Positions 17,976 to 25,965 of a DNA stretch of 64,000 nt are shown here, in pieces (position 1 is the stretch's first letter; the number at the start of each line of letters is the position of its first letter). The notes under the pieces were generated by a model. That model saw nothing but the letters and a program-made list of their open reading frames with translations, was not told where the DNA came from and made no database searches. Position numbers and translations under genes: made by a program. Source of the stretch: Muricauda sp. SCSIO 64092 (GTDB taxonomy: Bacteria > Bacteroidota > Bacteroidia > Flavobacteriales > Flavobacteriaceae); NCBI RefSeq assembly GCF_023016285.1, contig NZ_CP095413.1, forward strand, positions 1,984,001 to 2,048,000. The letters run 5' to 3'.

Positions 17976-18503
17976 ATGATACGAATAAAATTGACCGTAG
18001 TCGTTTTGATACTGTTGGCAGCATTTTCCTGTAAACAGGAACCTCGCAACAAAGAGGCTTCTCCAAATGCCGTTGAACCGGCCACCTCGGACCAAAAGGC
18101 AGGGGCAAATGGAGACAAAAAAGAAAATATTGAAGTTCCTACAGAAATGGCCAAAGACTGTGACCAGACCTTTGATGCTTTTTTTGAAAGGTTTGCCAAG
18201 GACAGTATTTTTCAAAAGAACAGGGTCAAATACCCGATGAAATGGTTTTATTATGAAGATGTCACCGATGAAAAACCCACATTAGAACTTGTTGAAAATG
18301 GTTCTTTTGATTATGTAGATTTTACTAAGGACAAAGAGGCTTTTAATAATGAGTATGATAAATACGAAATTGAAATTGAGAAAGAGGAAAATAACAATTT
18401 GTATAAATTACTTGGGATAGATAATGGTATTCATGTAACCTATAAGTTCAGTTTGATAGATGGCTGTTGGTATCTGGTAGAGATATTGGACGAATCCACA
18501 TGA
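17976..18503 (+). CDS. DUF4348-like lipoprotein, candidate immunity protein
   Basis: This 175-aa lipoprotein has lipobox AAFSC (C19), a low-complexity linker and a globular part with FDAFFERFAKDSIFQKNRVKYP and a C-terminal WYLVEI strand. It resembles DUF4348-type proteins; the family name is given with caution. It is the intact version of the truncated gene at 13445 and related to the next gene at 18645 (shared FxxFxxxFxxDSxF core). Its place right after an orphan Rhs tail suggests an immunity gene for a lost or exchanged toxin end. Confidence 0.75.
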   Translation: MIRIKLTVVVLILLAAFSCKQEPRNKEASPNAVEPATSDQKAGANGDKKENIEVPTEMAKDCDQTFDAFFERFAKDSIFQKNRVKYPMKWFYYEDVTDEKPTLELVENGSFDYVDFTKDKEAFNNEYDKYEIEIEKEENNNLYKLLGIDNGIHVTYKFSLIDGCWYLVEILDEST

Positions 18504-18514
18504 TTAAAGAAGAA

Positions 18515-18627
18515 TCTCCGCTCCGCAGTATCCGCCAAAGGTGGACAGGGTTATACTGCTGCGTTATAACCGTTTTAAAAGCTCTAATAATGATAGGGCG
18601 AAGCAGCCAAGTTACTTTGTAGCGAGT
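18515..18627 (+). repeat. Hairpin repeat, copy 1 of 3
   Basis: This element of about 110 bases recurs at 19966 and 21597. It has CCGCTCCGCAGTATCC near its start, an inverted partner ATACTGC 20 bases on (arms GCAGTAT and ATACTGC) and ends GGCGAAGCAG with a nearby CTAC-TTYGYAGCG. In this copy one frame is open across the element and ends just before the next lipoprotein gene. It could be a second kind of toxin tail or a structured non-coding repeat. Confidence 0.75.
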
Positions 18628-18644
18628 TGTGGATTGTAAATTAA

Positions 18645-19181
18645 ATGATAAAAGTAGATTTAATTGTATTTGTTTTATTAGTTCTTTTTGCAAGCTGTAA
18701 AAGTGAAAAGAAGGAAGAAATTTCAACAGAGGAAACAACCCTTGATTCTATGGGTTATATGGTGCCTAGTCAGAAAGAGAGTGGGATTGTAAGCAACAAT
18801 AGTGACTCGAATTTTGTTTCAAAGAATATAAGAGCAGACAAAAAACTTCAAAAAGTAGAAGATTTTGATGTTTTTTTATCACAATTCGTCGAGGACTCTA
18901 CTTTTAGATATAGCAGAATCAAATTTCCAATTGAAGGATTTAATTCTGATTCCGAAGCCAACAGAGATAACTATGTTTGGACAAAGGAGGACTGGGAATT
19001 TTATTTTGAGGAGGATAAAAATTATAAAAAGAACGAAAATATTATAAGCGAGGTATCGGTCCAAAAATCTGTAGCTACCTGGAGATTATATATAGCAGAT
19101 TCTGGTTATGATGTTAACTATCAATTCGGGTTAAATGCTAATAAATGGTATTTGATTAGCTATTCTTATAAGAATTTTTAA
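18645..19181 (+). CDS. DUF4348-like lipoprotein, second candidate immunity protein
   Basis: This 178-aa lipoprotein has lipobox FASC (C18). The middle and end (FDVFLSQFVEDSTFRYSRIK, then YQFGLNANKWYLISY) match the pattern of the lipoprotein at 17976, though overall identity is low. It is AT-rich. It follows the hairpin repeat directly. Two related lipoproteins in tandem without cognate toxin genes fit an immunity array kept against toxins of relatives. Confidence 0.72.
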   Translation: MIKVDLIVFVLLVLFASCKSEKKEEISTEETTLDSMGYMVPSQKESGIVSNNSDSNFVSKNIRADKKLQKVEDFDVFLSQFVEDSTFRYSRIKFPIEGFNSDSEANRDNYVWTKEDWEFYFEEDKNYKKNENIISEVSVQKSVATWRLYIADSGYDVNYQFGLNANKWYLISYSYKNF

Positions 19182-19190
19182 CCATTCACC

Positions 19191-19309
19191 CCACTAGCGC
19201 TCGTCTCTGACGAGTGCCGTATCGAGTAGGCAAAAAAGCACCAAAGCCAAAACCTGTGATACCAAGGCCCAACTGTGTGGACTGTGGATTTTAAAATAAT
19301 TTAGATGGT
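19191..19309 (+). repeat. Palindrome plus orphan Rhs-tail repeat, copy C
   Basis: The third copy starts at CCACTAGCG with hairpin CTCGTC, TCT, GACGAG. The proline-rich tail is four codons shorter but still ends PRPNCVDCGF and a stop at 19296. A lipoprotein gene start follows at 19310. Confidence 0.85.
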
Positions 19310-19958
19310 ATGATAAGAATAATCTTAGCTGTACTCCTATTTATTAGTTCTTTTTGTAAACTGCAAAGAAAATAAAGTCTTTCAAGAGCCTGTGGAAAGT
19401 ACTGGTAAAGATTTTACAGTAAAAGACAGTACAGAAATTAGTCAGAAGAGTTTACAACCTAATAAAGACATAGATAAAAAAATCTATCAGGACACTGCGA
19501 AATCTAATTTAAATAGAGAAAATCAAAACAAGTCAAGTAAAACCGAATACCGAAAGTTGACTGATTTAAAGATGTTTAAAGATTTCGAAATTATAAGTAG
19601 TTCTGCTATAAACTCTGAGCAAAGCAATAAGGGTTTGACTTATTTAAAGAACTCTAATATACATGTTTTAGCTTTAGAAGAAATAGTAAACTCTATATCG
19701 AAAGAGGCAAAGTATAAACTATTAGATACCGTTCACTATATAAGTAATAGCAATGAGGCTTTGACAGATCTAATCGAATGTGAAAAAATAGATGATGCAG
19801 ACGCTAAACAGATTTTTGCTTTTTCAGAGTATGAAGACAAAGAATATCTAAATAAAACTTTAAAAGCTTGGAAACTAGATCTAAAAAAAGATAGATTTAA
19901 TTTAATTGACCCTAAAAAAGTAAGATGCATAAATATTGATTTTGATTATGAGGAATAA
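19310..19958 (+). pseudogene. Lipoprotein gene with frameshift in the signal peptide
   Basis: An ATG at 19310 opens a lipoprotein-like signal (IRIILAVLLFISSFC) that ends in a stop after 23 codons. The rest of the protein continues in another frame, as CKENKVFQEP and then about 188 codons from 19392 to a stop at 19958. Removing one A from the TGTAAACTGC stretch would join signal, lipobox cysteine and body. The body is unlike the DUF4348-type neighbours and was not recognised. By position after an orphan tail it is a candidate immunity gene. The shift may be real decay, a phase-variable site or a sequence error. Confidence 0.65.
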
Positions 19959-19965
19959 AACTTTT

Positions 19966-20073
19966 TCCTGCTCCACAGTATCCACCAAAGGCGGACAGGG
20001 TTGTACTGCTGCGGCATGATCGTTTAAAGTTTTGATAATAATAAGGCGAAGCAGCCAACCTACTTCGCAGCGG
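19966..20073 (+). repeat. Hairpin repeat, copy 2 of 3
   Basis: This aligns with 18515-18627 and 21597-21706: CTCCACAGTATCCACCAAAGG, then TACTGCTGCGG, and GCGAAGCAGCC with CTACTTCGCAGCGG at the end. The inverted pair is kept as CAGTA and TACTG. Confidence 0.75.
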
Positions 20074-20097
20074 GATTGGTTTTCTTGGTGGGTAATA

Positions 20098-20118
20098 CCA
20101 CCAGTCACAGACTGGCGG
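20098..20118. repeat. Short inverted repeat, copy 1
   Basis: Arms CCACCAGTC and GACTGGCGG (one mismatch) enclose a 3-base loop. A perfect version lies at 21433-21453. Both lie near copies of the hairpin repeat, so they may be part of one larger element. Confidence 0.7.
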
Positions 20119-20211
20119 TAGCGGGGCAGCAGTAGCCCTTGCTCGGGAATGGCGTAAAGAAAACCGGGGATGTGCCCTTCCGATTTAGAAAACCAAGACG
20201 AAACGAAACAT

Positions 20212-20304
20212 ATGGAATTCCCATTTGATAAAATGCAAAAGTTTCATGCACCAGTCAACAGCGATATCGTAGATAAGTATAATGAATCAAAACCTCTCAT
20301 TTAA
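20212..20304 (+). pseudogene. Truncated start of a GAD-like/DUF1851-type immunity protein (tentative)
   Basis: Thirty codons from an ATG with an A-rich leader encode FDKMQKFHAPVNSDIVDKYN and then stop. The spacing of F, P, V and the DKYN helix resembles the first 30 residues of GAD-like domain proteins, a family found as immunity proteins next to Rhs and type VI toxins. Everything after that point is missing. Too short for certainty, but it fits the pattern of broken immunity genes in this island. Confidence 0.4.
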
Positions 20305-20384
20305 AATTATAGTTCTGGAATCATCTTTTAATATTTATTTAGCTAATTGATTTTTAGTTATTTAACAAAAATGTAGTAATTATT

Positions 20385-20412
20385 TACCACAAATGTGGTA
20401 TTTTTGTACCAC
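20385..20412. promoter_or_regulatory. Likely autoregulatory operator of the XRE gene
   Basis: A perfect inverted repeat TACCAC-AAAT-GTGGTA (20385-20400) is followed by a third half-site TACCAC at 20407. A Bacteroidota-type -7 element (TATTTTTG, matching TAnnTTTG) lies between them at 20399. The regulator's start is 24 bases downstream. A repressor bound here would block the promoter. Confidence 0.7.
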
Positions 20413-20435
20413 AAAACTTATTACACTACAAAACA

Positions 20436-20789
20436 ATGAAACGTGCAGGAGAAATAGTAAAACAGAAAAGAATCGATGTTGGCCTTACGCTGCGGACATT
20501 TTGTAATCAAATCGATTTTGACTCCAGTAACTGGAGCAAAATAGAAAGGGGGTTACTCGAATTTCCCAAGTCGGGGTTGATATTATCAGCTATAGCCGAA
20601 ACCTTAAAAATGAGCGATGAAGAAATAAGGGAAGTAAAAGACGTAGCCCTTGTCGAAGCCATCCCTGACGGTTTGAAACCCGAGGAAGATGTGTTGAAAG
20701 CGCTACCGGTTTTCTTCAGGACTTCGAGAGTAGAGAACCCATCAGATGAACAGTTAAAGGAATTGATAAACCTTATTAGAAAGCATTAG
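20436..20789 (+). CDS. XRE-family transcriptional regulator
   Basis: This 117-aa cytoplasmic protein has a helix-turn-helix of the Cro/CI type in about residues 5-60 (VGLTLRTFCNQIDFDSSNWSKIERG), followed by an acidic linker and a C-terminal helix (DEQLKELINLIRKH). The palindromic operator just upstream indicates autoregulation. It is followed after nine bases by an ImmA/IrrE-type gene, the standard layout of a repressor/anti-repressor peptidase or HigA/toxin pair, but the second gene is damaged. Confidence 0.85.
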   Translation: MKRAGEIVKQKRIDVGLTLRTFCNQIDFDSSNWSKIERGLLEFPKSGLILSAIAETLKMSDEEIREVKDVALVEAIPDGLKPEEDVLKALPVFFRTSRVENPSDEQLKELINLIRKH

Positions 20790-20798
20790 CACCAAGAC

Positions 20799-21345
20799 AT
20801 GATAAAGTTCACACCTCAAAGAATCACTTATAATGAAATACGTGAAATAGTAGAGGAGTTCAGGGCTCAGACTCCAAGGGCTCAAAAAATTCCGATAGAT
20901 GTTGAAGAGATTATTGAGTTTGATTTGGGACTGAACATTATCCCTGTTCCTGAGCTGAAAATGAGAACGGATGTGGAGGCTTTTCTATCGCATAGTTTAA
21001 GTGACATTTGGGTCGACTATGGGGAGTATAATACCAAGTTTTCCAGAAACAGACTGCAATTTACACTTGCTGAAGAAATAGGTCATCTGGATAGAGAGAC
21101 AGGCCAAGGAATTCGCTGGAAGATTGTTGGTGCCCAAAACAGAATTAGAGAAATATTTAAACAAACTACAGAAAAAAATCAAAGTATTTTATGACAGGTT
21201 TGCCAAAGAATTTGACGATAACCCTAGAGACCTGGCAATTGAGGCAATTTCAAGAATGATTTGTGGAAACTTCCAAGTATCCAGCAAGGTAATCGAACGT
21301 AGAATAAAATCTGAAGGGCTAAAAGGAATGTTTGAATTTGAATGA
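20799..21345 (+). pseudogene. ImmA/IrrE-family metallopeptidase, broken by deletion and frameshift
   Basis: The first frame (20799-21194) encodes the N-terminal part and the active-site helix as FTLAEEIGHL; the histidine that normally starts HExxH is E here, a variant I believe occurs in this family. The conserved ERQAKEFAGRLLVP segment and the helical end to 21345 are in another frame. Only about six codons separate the two motifs, where 20 or more are usual. Thus an internal deletion has removed the region carrying the third metal ligand and shifted the frame. A shortened first-frame product of 131 aa is possible but would be inactive. Confidence 0.75.
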
Positions 21346-21432
21346 CAGCTTTTGGTTCAAGCTGATGCGTTAAACCGGATTGTTTATTTGTATTAGGATC
21401 GAAAAGATTTAGAAAAACAGAGTCCCCCACTA

Positions 21433-21453
21433 CCACCAGTCAAAGACTGGTGG
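21433..21453. repeat. Short inverted repeat, copy 2
   Basis: Perfect 9-bp arms (CCACCAGTC and GACTGGTGG) flank an AAA loop. It is related to 20098-20118. No T tract follows, so it is not a typical terminator. Confidence 0.75.
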
Positions 21454-21486
21454 TTTGGAGCAAGAATAAACATAAAAAAACAAAAG

Positions 21487-21515
21487 AAGCCACGACGTAA
21501 GTTGTGGCTTTTTTG
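21487..21515 (+). terminator. Rho-independent terminator
   Basis: A 10-bp stem (AAGCCACGAC, loop GTAA, GTTGTGGCTT) is followed by a T tract. It would end transcription of the XRE/ImmA pair. Confidence 0.85.
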
Positions 21516-21596
21516 TTATCGGGATTTCCCACATACGTTCGAAATGACCTTTGCATTAAGAGCGTTATTTTGAAAGCGCAAAGCGATTGGGAAATC

Positions 21597-21706
21597 CCCG
21601 CTCCGTTGTATCCACCAAAGGCGGATTGGGTTATACATTGCGGCCTAACCGTTTCAAAGTTTTGATAACGGTAGGGCGAAGCAGTCAAGCTACTTCGCAG
21701 CGGGGA
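21597..21706 (+). repeat. Hairpin repeat, copy 3 of 3
   Basis: This is the third copy, aligned with 18515 and 19966 (CCGCTCCGTTGTATCCACC, then ATACATTGCGG, and GCGAAGCAGTC with CTACTTCGCAGCGG). The inner inverted pair has changed to TGTAT and ATACA, partly keeping pairing. It marks the right edge of the accessory island. The remaining sequence to 21842 holds no recognised gene. Confidence 0.72.
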
Positions 21707-21842
21707 ACAACACTCCCCTTTTGGGCTCAGGTACAAAGGCTACAAAATAGGGCGGGACACTGCCCTTGGCAACGTAGGATTGGCGCAACGCTGCTCGGAA
21801 ATGGTCTGGCCGTTTCCCTTCCAATATGGGGCATACTTTGCT

Positions 21843-22352
21843 TTAAAAACCTTGAAAGACGTTTTTTAGGGAGGAAAAAATACCTTTGGTCCGCTGCTCG
21901 GTAAACGGTTCCCCGACTTCCTCTTGTTTAAAGCAAATCCTATGTATCTCGGGAATGTTCTTTTGGATAAGGGGCAAGGGATCGAACGTAGTACTCTGCG
22001 AAAAGTCCAAAAAGCCTTTTTGTGGCACCACTGCCGTTCGGACCTTAAGGCGGTCCGTGAAGTTTTGAAAGGCGAGCGAATTCAGGCCGGTGAAAAGTTC
22101 CACCTGGATCGTACCGATGTTCACGTAGAACCTATGGACGAGTTCGTTCCTGGCCCTTAAAAATTCCTCGCTCTTGAGTTCCGATACAATCCTTCGCGGC
22201 GAAAAACCATAGAGTTCCGAATCCGATAACGGTATCCTATAAGGATAGACCAGGATAATATCGATAATCTCCTGGTGATACAGTTTAAGGGCATAGGCTG
22301 CCAATTTTAAGGATCTGACACTGAAATCCGTGGGTACCAATATTTTTTTCAT
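21843..22352 (-). CDS. Universal stress protein (UspA-like)
   Basis: This 169-aa cytoplasmic protein begins MKKILVPTDFS, the first strand and ATP-loop start of the Usp fold, followed by AAYALKLY. The usual C-terminal glycine-rich nucleotide motif (GxxGxG...S) is not visible; the corresponding part reads VVPQKGFLDF. It may therefore bind no ATP. It is downstream of a sensor kinase/response regulator pair on the same strand, about 80 bases after the kinase stop, and may belong to the same transcript. Confidence 0.7.
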   Translation of the reverse strand: MKKILVPTDFSVRSLKLAAYALKLYHQEIIDIILVYPYRIPLSDSELYGFSPRRIVSELKSEEFLRARNELVHRFYVNIGTIQVELFTGLNSLAFQNFTDRLKVRTAVVPQKGFLDFSQSTTFDPLPLIQKNIPEIHRICFKQEEVGEPFTEQRTKGIFSSLKNVFQGF

Positions 22353-22435
22353 GACGTTGCGATTTTATGTGGGTACAATACTAAACCTGCAACATTAAAA
22401 TGGGATAAGAAAGGGATTGGAAAGGCATTAGATTT

Positions 22436-23821
22436 TTAGTGGCCCGTCTTGGCCGTGGCATGGATATTGGGCAACTGCACTATGACCCGGGTCCCCTTCC
22501 CTATTTCTGAATCGATTCGCAATTCGCCCCCATGCAGACGTACAATTTTCCGGGACAGCGGGAGGCCAAGGCCAAAACCTTTAAAACCCCTGGCGTTGGA
22601 TCCCCTGGAAAATGGTTCCAACACATTTTTAAGGTCCTCCTTGGGAATGCCAATACCCTCATCCCTTACGGAAATCAGGATGGTCTGCTCCTTCACCCGG
22701 ATCCCCAAATCGACATTCCCTTTTTTGGAATACTTCAAGGCGTTGTCCAGGACGTTGAACAGGGCCGCGCGTATAAGGCCTTCATTTCCCATGAAGATCA
22801 GTTTGTCCGGATCTTTTGGTAAAAACCGAAGGTCACAGTTTACCGTTCCAGAAGTGGGGACATCAAATTCCGTTTGAAGCTCCATCAACAGCTCATCGGC
22901 CCGTATATGCTCTCCCAACAGCCCCTTGGAATTGTTTTCGGCCTGGGCCAGTTCCAGCAGGGCATTGATGAGTCCGTTGAGTCGCGAGGCCTCTCTTTCA
23001 ATGGTCCGCAGGGTGGTGATATACTCCTGTTCGCTCCTTGCGCTGCCAAGGGCGACCTCCGTCTGCCCGATAATGGCCGTTAAAGGGTTCTTAAGTTCAT
23101 GGGAGGCGTTGCGCACAAAATTGTTCTTCATCTCAAAAGAGGCCTCGAGCCTGTCCAGCATATTGTTGAACGTACGGGACAGCTCCCCCAGTTCATCGTT
23201 TCTGTGTCCATTGGGCAATCGCAAATGGAGTTTTTTCGCCCGTATCCCATTGACCTGTCGGGTAATGTCCGAAATGGGTTTCAGCACCCTTTTGGCATAA
23301 TCCCGGCCCAATACAAAAAGGATGATCAAGCTCAGGACATAGGCTATGAGCAAGGTTCTTAAAAGGTTCCGCATTTTGGCCGATCCATAAAGGTCCTCCG
23401 CGGACAGCACCACAATGAAATCCCCCTGGTTGTCGCGATAAAGGATGGCCGTGAAATAGGCCTTCCCGATCTTGGCCCGGGCGTGGCCGGCGGCAAGGAC
23501 TTCACTAAAGAACTCCTTTTCCAGGGGAAGCGTATGGGGTGGAACCAAGGTTCTTTTGTCCACATTGACCTTGAAGATCTCTTCCTTTTCATTGGGCAGG
23601 GTCCGTACGTGCTTTTTGCGGATTTCCTCGTATATACTGGAACTCAGTTCATCTTTTTCCAGATAGGCCTGGGCCGCGATCGATGCCCTTTGCCGCAGGC
23701 GGAGATAGAATTCGTTATGCGTGTGGTTCTCCACGGAAAAGTAAATGAACAAAAAGACCGATAACAGCAGCAGGGCGGTAAGCAGTACAAAGATCAGTGC
23801 TATTTTGTTCCTAATCTTCAT
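22436..23821 (-). CDS. Sensor histidine kinase
   Basis: This 461-aa membrane kinase starts at MKIRNKIA; an upstream in-frame start at 23845 is less likely. There are two membrane helices (about 5-28 and 153-172) around a periplasmic sensor of about 120 residues, then a HAMP segment, a HisKA box with ASHELKNPL (H241), and an ATPase domain with N, G1 (DEGIGIP) and G2 (GFGLGLPL) boxes. The chosen ATG overlaps the response-regulator stop by 11 bases, implying translational coupling. Ligand unknown; the architecture is like metal- or envelope-stress sensors of the CusS/BaeS type. Confidence 0.93.
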   Translation of the reverse strand: MKIRNKIALIFVLLTALLLLSVFLFIYFSVENHTHNEFYLRLRQRASIAAQAYLEKDELSSSIYEEIRKKHVRTLPNEKEEIFKVNVDKRTLVPPHTLPLEKEFFSEVLAAGHARAKIGKAYFTAILYRDNQGDFIVVLSAEDLYGSAKMRNLLRTLLIAYVLSLIILFVLGRDYAKRVLKPISDITRQVNGIRAKKLHLRLPNGHRNDELGELSRTFNNMLDRLEASFEMKNNFVRNASHELKNPLTAIIGQTEVALGSARSEQEYITTLRTIEREASRLNGLINALLELAQAENNSKGLLGEHIRADELLMELQTEFDVPTSGTVNCDLRFLPKDPDKLIFMGNEGLIRAALFNVLDNALKYSKKGNVDLGIRVKEQTILISVRDEGIGIPKEDLKNVLEPFSRGSNARGFKGFGLGLPLSRKIVRLHGGELRIDSEIGKGTRVIVQLPNIHATAKTGH

Positions 23822-24512
23822 GTTCTTCGGATTCCCGCAAGGCATAGCCCATACCGATCACGGTATGGATAAGTTTGGGGCCATAAGGCCGGTCGATCTT
23901 GTTTCTCAGATAATTGACATAGACATCCACCACGTTGGTCCCCAGATTGAAATTGATGTCCCATACACTTTCGAGAATATCGATACGGCTCAATACCCTG
24001 TTCTTGTTCCTTAGAAAGAACTCCAGCAACCGAAACTCCGTGGAAGTCAGTTTGATATTGTTCCCCGCCCTTTTTACCGTTTTGGCATCCCGGTCAAGTT
24101 CCAAATCGGACACGGTCAGTTTTCGGTTCACGGCCTCCAGGGGAACATGCCTTCTTGATAATGCACGGATCCTGGCTAAAAGCTCTTTGAACTTAAAGGG
24201 TTTCACCAGGTAGTCGTCCGCTCCGGAATCCAATCCTTCCACCACATTCTCCGTGGTGCCCAGGGCGGTAAGCATGATAATGGGCAGGTTTTTGTAACCG
24301 ACTTCCCTGATTTTTTTGGCCACCAAACGTCCGTCCATGACGGGCAGTACAATGTCAAGAATCACCAAATCGATTTCCTCCTGTGCCAACAGTTCCAAGC
24401 CCTGTGGCCCATCGTAGGCCAAAAAGACCTCATGACCCGCTTCACGGAGTCCCTTTCCTATAAAGGTGGCCACGTTCCGTTCGTCTTCTATGACCAGTAT
24501 TCTTTTGGACAT
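23811..24512 (-). CDS. OmpR-type response regulator
   Basis: This 233-aa DNA-binding regulator has a receiver domain (DE at 10-11, phospho-acceptor D53 in LVILDIVLP, conserved K in VKPF near residue 104) and a winged-helix output domain (about 135-228) ending in YVNYLRNKID and a TVIGMGYAL motif. It is partner of the kinase encoded directly downstream with an 11-base overlap. Targets are not evident from the sequence. Confidence 0.95.
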   Translation of the reverse strand: MSKRILVIEDERNVATFIGKGLREAGHEVFLAYDGPQGLELLAQEEIDLVILDIVLPVMDGRLVAKKIREVGYKNLPIIMLTALGTTENVVEGLDSGADDYLVKPFKFKELLARIRALSRRHVPLEAVNRKLTVSDLELDRDAKTVKRAGNNIKLTSTEFRLLEFFLRNKNRVLSRIDILESVWDINFNLGTNVVDVYVNYLRNKIDRPYGPKLIHTVIGMGYALRESEEHED

Positions 24513-24768
24513 TTACGGAGGTGTCAAATAAAGTTGGAATTGTCCTGCTTTTCTATCGTCCTTAAAGATAAAAAATGAGGTACAACCCCCTCCTTAAAGA
24601 GATTAGAATGCCATTAGAATTGTTGGGCCGTTCAAAAATCAATCCCCACTTACGGATTGGCGAGGGCAGGTAAAACCTCCTTTAATCGGGTCAAAAATCG
24701 CTTATCTTAGTTCCCTACATGAAATAGACCATAATCTACATTCGTAGGTAGTGCACAATAAACCCTTA

Positions 24769-25581
24769 ATGAAGAATAGCCTACTATTTCCAATACTGGC
24801 CGTAATGGCTTTTAAGGCCGTAGCCCAAGACACGATTTGCTTAAATGAAACTATCACGCATACCATTAGGTCCGAATATCTGGATGAAAATAGGGAGTAT
24901 TGGGTGAGTTTGCCCCTCAACTATTCCGATTCCCTAACGTACCCGGTCATTTATGTTTTTGATGCGGAGTGGCGGTTCGATTTAATTAAAAACATAGCGT
25001 TTGATCTGGGAGCAAACAAAAAAATTCGGAATTCCATTATTATCGGGATTCCACATGTGGATTGGGAAAACAAAAGAGGGCAAGACCTCACCTTTAGTCA
25101 GTCGAGAATTGAGTATGATGGGGAGAAAGTGGATTCCACATGGTACACTGACTCCAATTCGGGCAAAGCAATGCCCTTTTATCATTACCTGACCAAAGAA
25201 CTGATTCCGGATGTCAATAAAAACTATGCCGCCAATAATCACGAAACGCTCATAGGCCATTCCTACGGAGGCTACTTTGGGGGTTACCTCTTATCATTGG
25301 AACATCCTTTTGAAATCATACATATGTATGACCCTTCCCTATGGTATAGTGATGGGGAGGTAATACAACGATTTAAAAAATCCAACTATAACAAGAATAC
25401 CAGAATTCATATCACCTATCAACCAAAACCGGAATTTCACAGGGGAAAGATAGAAGAGTTTATCCAAGAACTTGAGGATACTGAATCGATTGTCCTATCC
25501 AAGGAATTCTATGAAAATGACACGCATAATTCGTTGTTTTTAGCCAGCTTTTACGAAGGAATCCTTAAAACAAACCAATAA
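24769..25581 (+). CDS. Secreted alpha/beta-hydrolase, putative esterase
   Basis: This 270-aa protein has a signal peptide (MKNSLLFPILAVMAFKAVAQ). It resembles the esterase D/enterochelin-esterase group: the strand PVIYVFDAEW, IIGIPHVDW, the nucleophile elbow GHSYGG and a late histidine in THNSLF, giving a plausible Ser-Asp-His triad. The start is set at 24769, since the frame upstream from a GTG at 24751 would bury the signal peptide. It stands alone, divergent from the two-component system with a gap of about 255 bases. Substrate unknown; siderophore esters or acyl esters are possible. Confidence 0.85.
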   Translation: MKNSLLFPILAVMAFKAVAQDTICLNETITHTIRSEYLDENREYWVSLPLNYSDSLTYPVIYVFDAEWRFDLIKNIAFDLGANKKIRNSIIIGIPHVDWENKRGQDLTFSQSRIEYDGEKVDSTWYTDSNSGKAMPFYHYLTKELIPDVNKNYAANNHETLIGHSYGGYFGGYLLSLEHPFEIIHMYDPSLWYSDGEVIQRFKKSNYNKNTRIHITYQPKPEFHRGKIEEFIQELEDTESIVLSKEFYENDTHNSLFLASFYEGILKTNQ

Positions 25582-25965
25582 TTGTACACCGTATTGGCTA
25601 TACGTAAAAGCGCTGTTCCCGCCTATACAACTCCACAAAAAAAGTCACCTGTTTTCGTGGACGGCTTGATTTAGTCGTTTATAATCCTATTCCTACACTT
25701 GTACATTTACTTTTCTTTACCGCTAGGCTTTTGAATAAATTGCCTTACTAATCCCTGTTATATTCAGACTCTTGAAATTCAGAAGAGTATCACTTTACTT
25801 TATTAAATTAATAGCGCTTAAAGACAAAAGCTTCCAACAAGAAGGTAGTAATGAAATGGGATTTCTGGGTACTGAGTAACGCCTAGTTGCCAACTGATGG
25901 TAGCAATCGAGTTGTGCAGAACAAGGCAAGGCAAGGGTTAATTGGTTTAAAAATTTATATTCAAT
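25582..25965. other. Intergenic region without recognised feature
   Basis: No protein-like frame, RNA gene or clear terminator was seen in these 384 bases. AT content rises towards the right, where the orphan membrane protein begins. Confidence 0.5.

Noticed and set aside
21587..21904. 105-codon plus-strand frame over the third hairpin repeat
   Set aside because: It runs across the repeat and into the antisense of the UspA gene; the frame is not conserved in the other copies.
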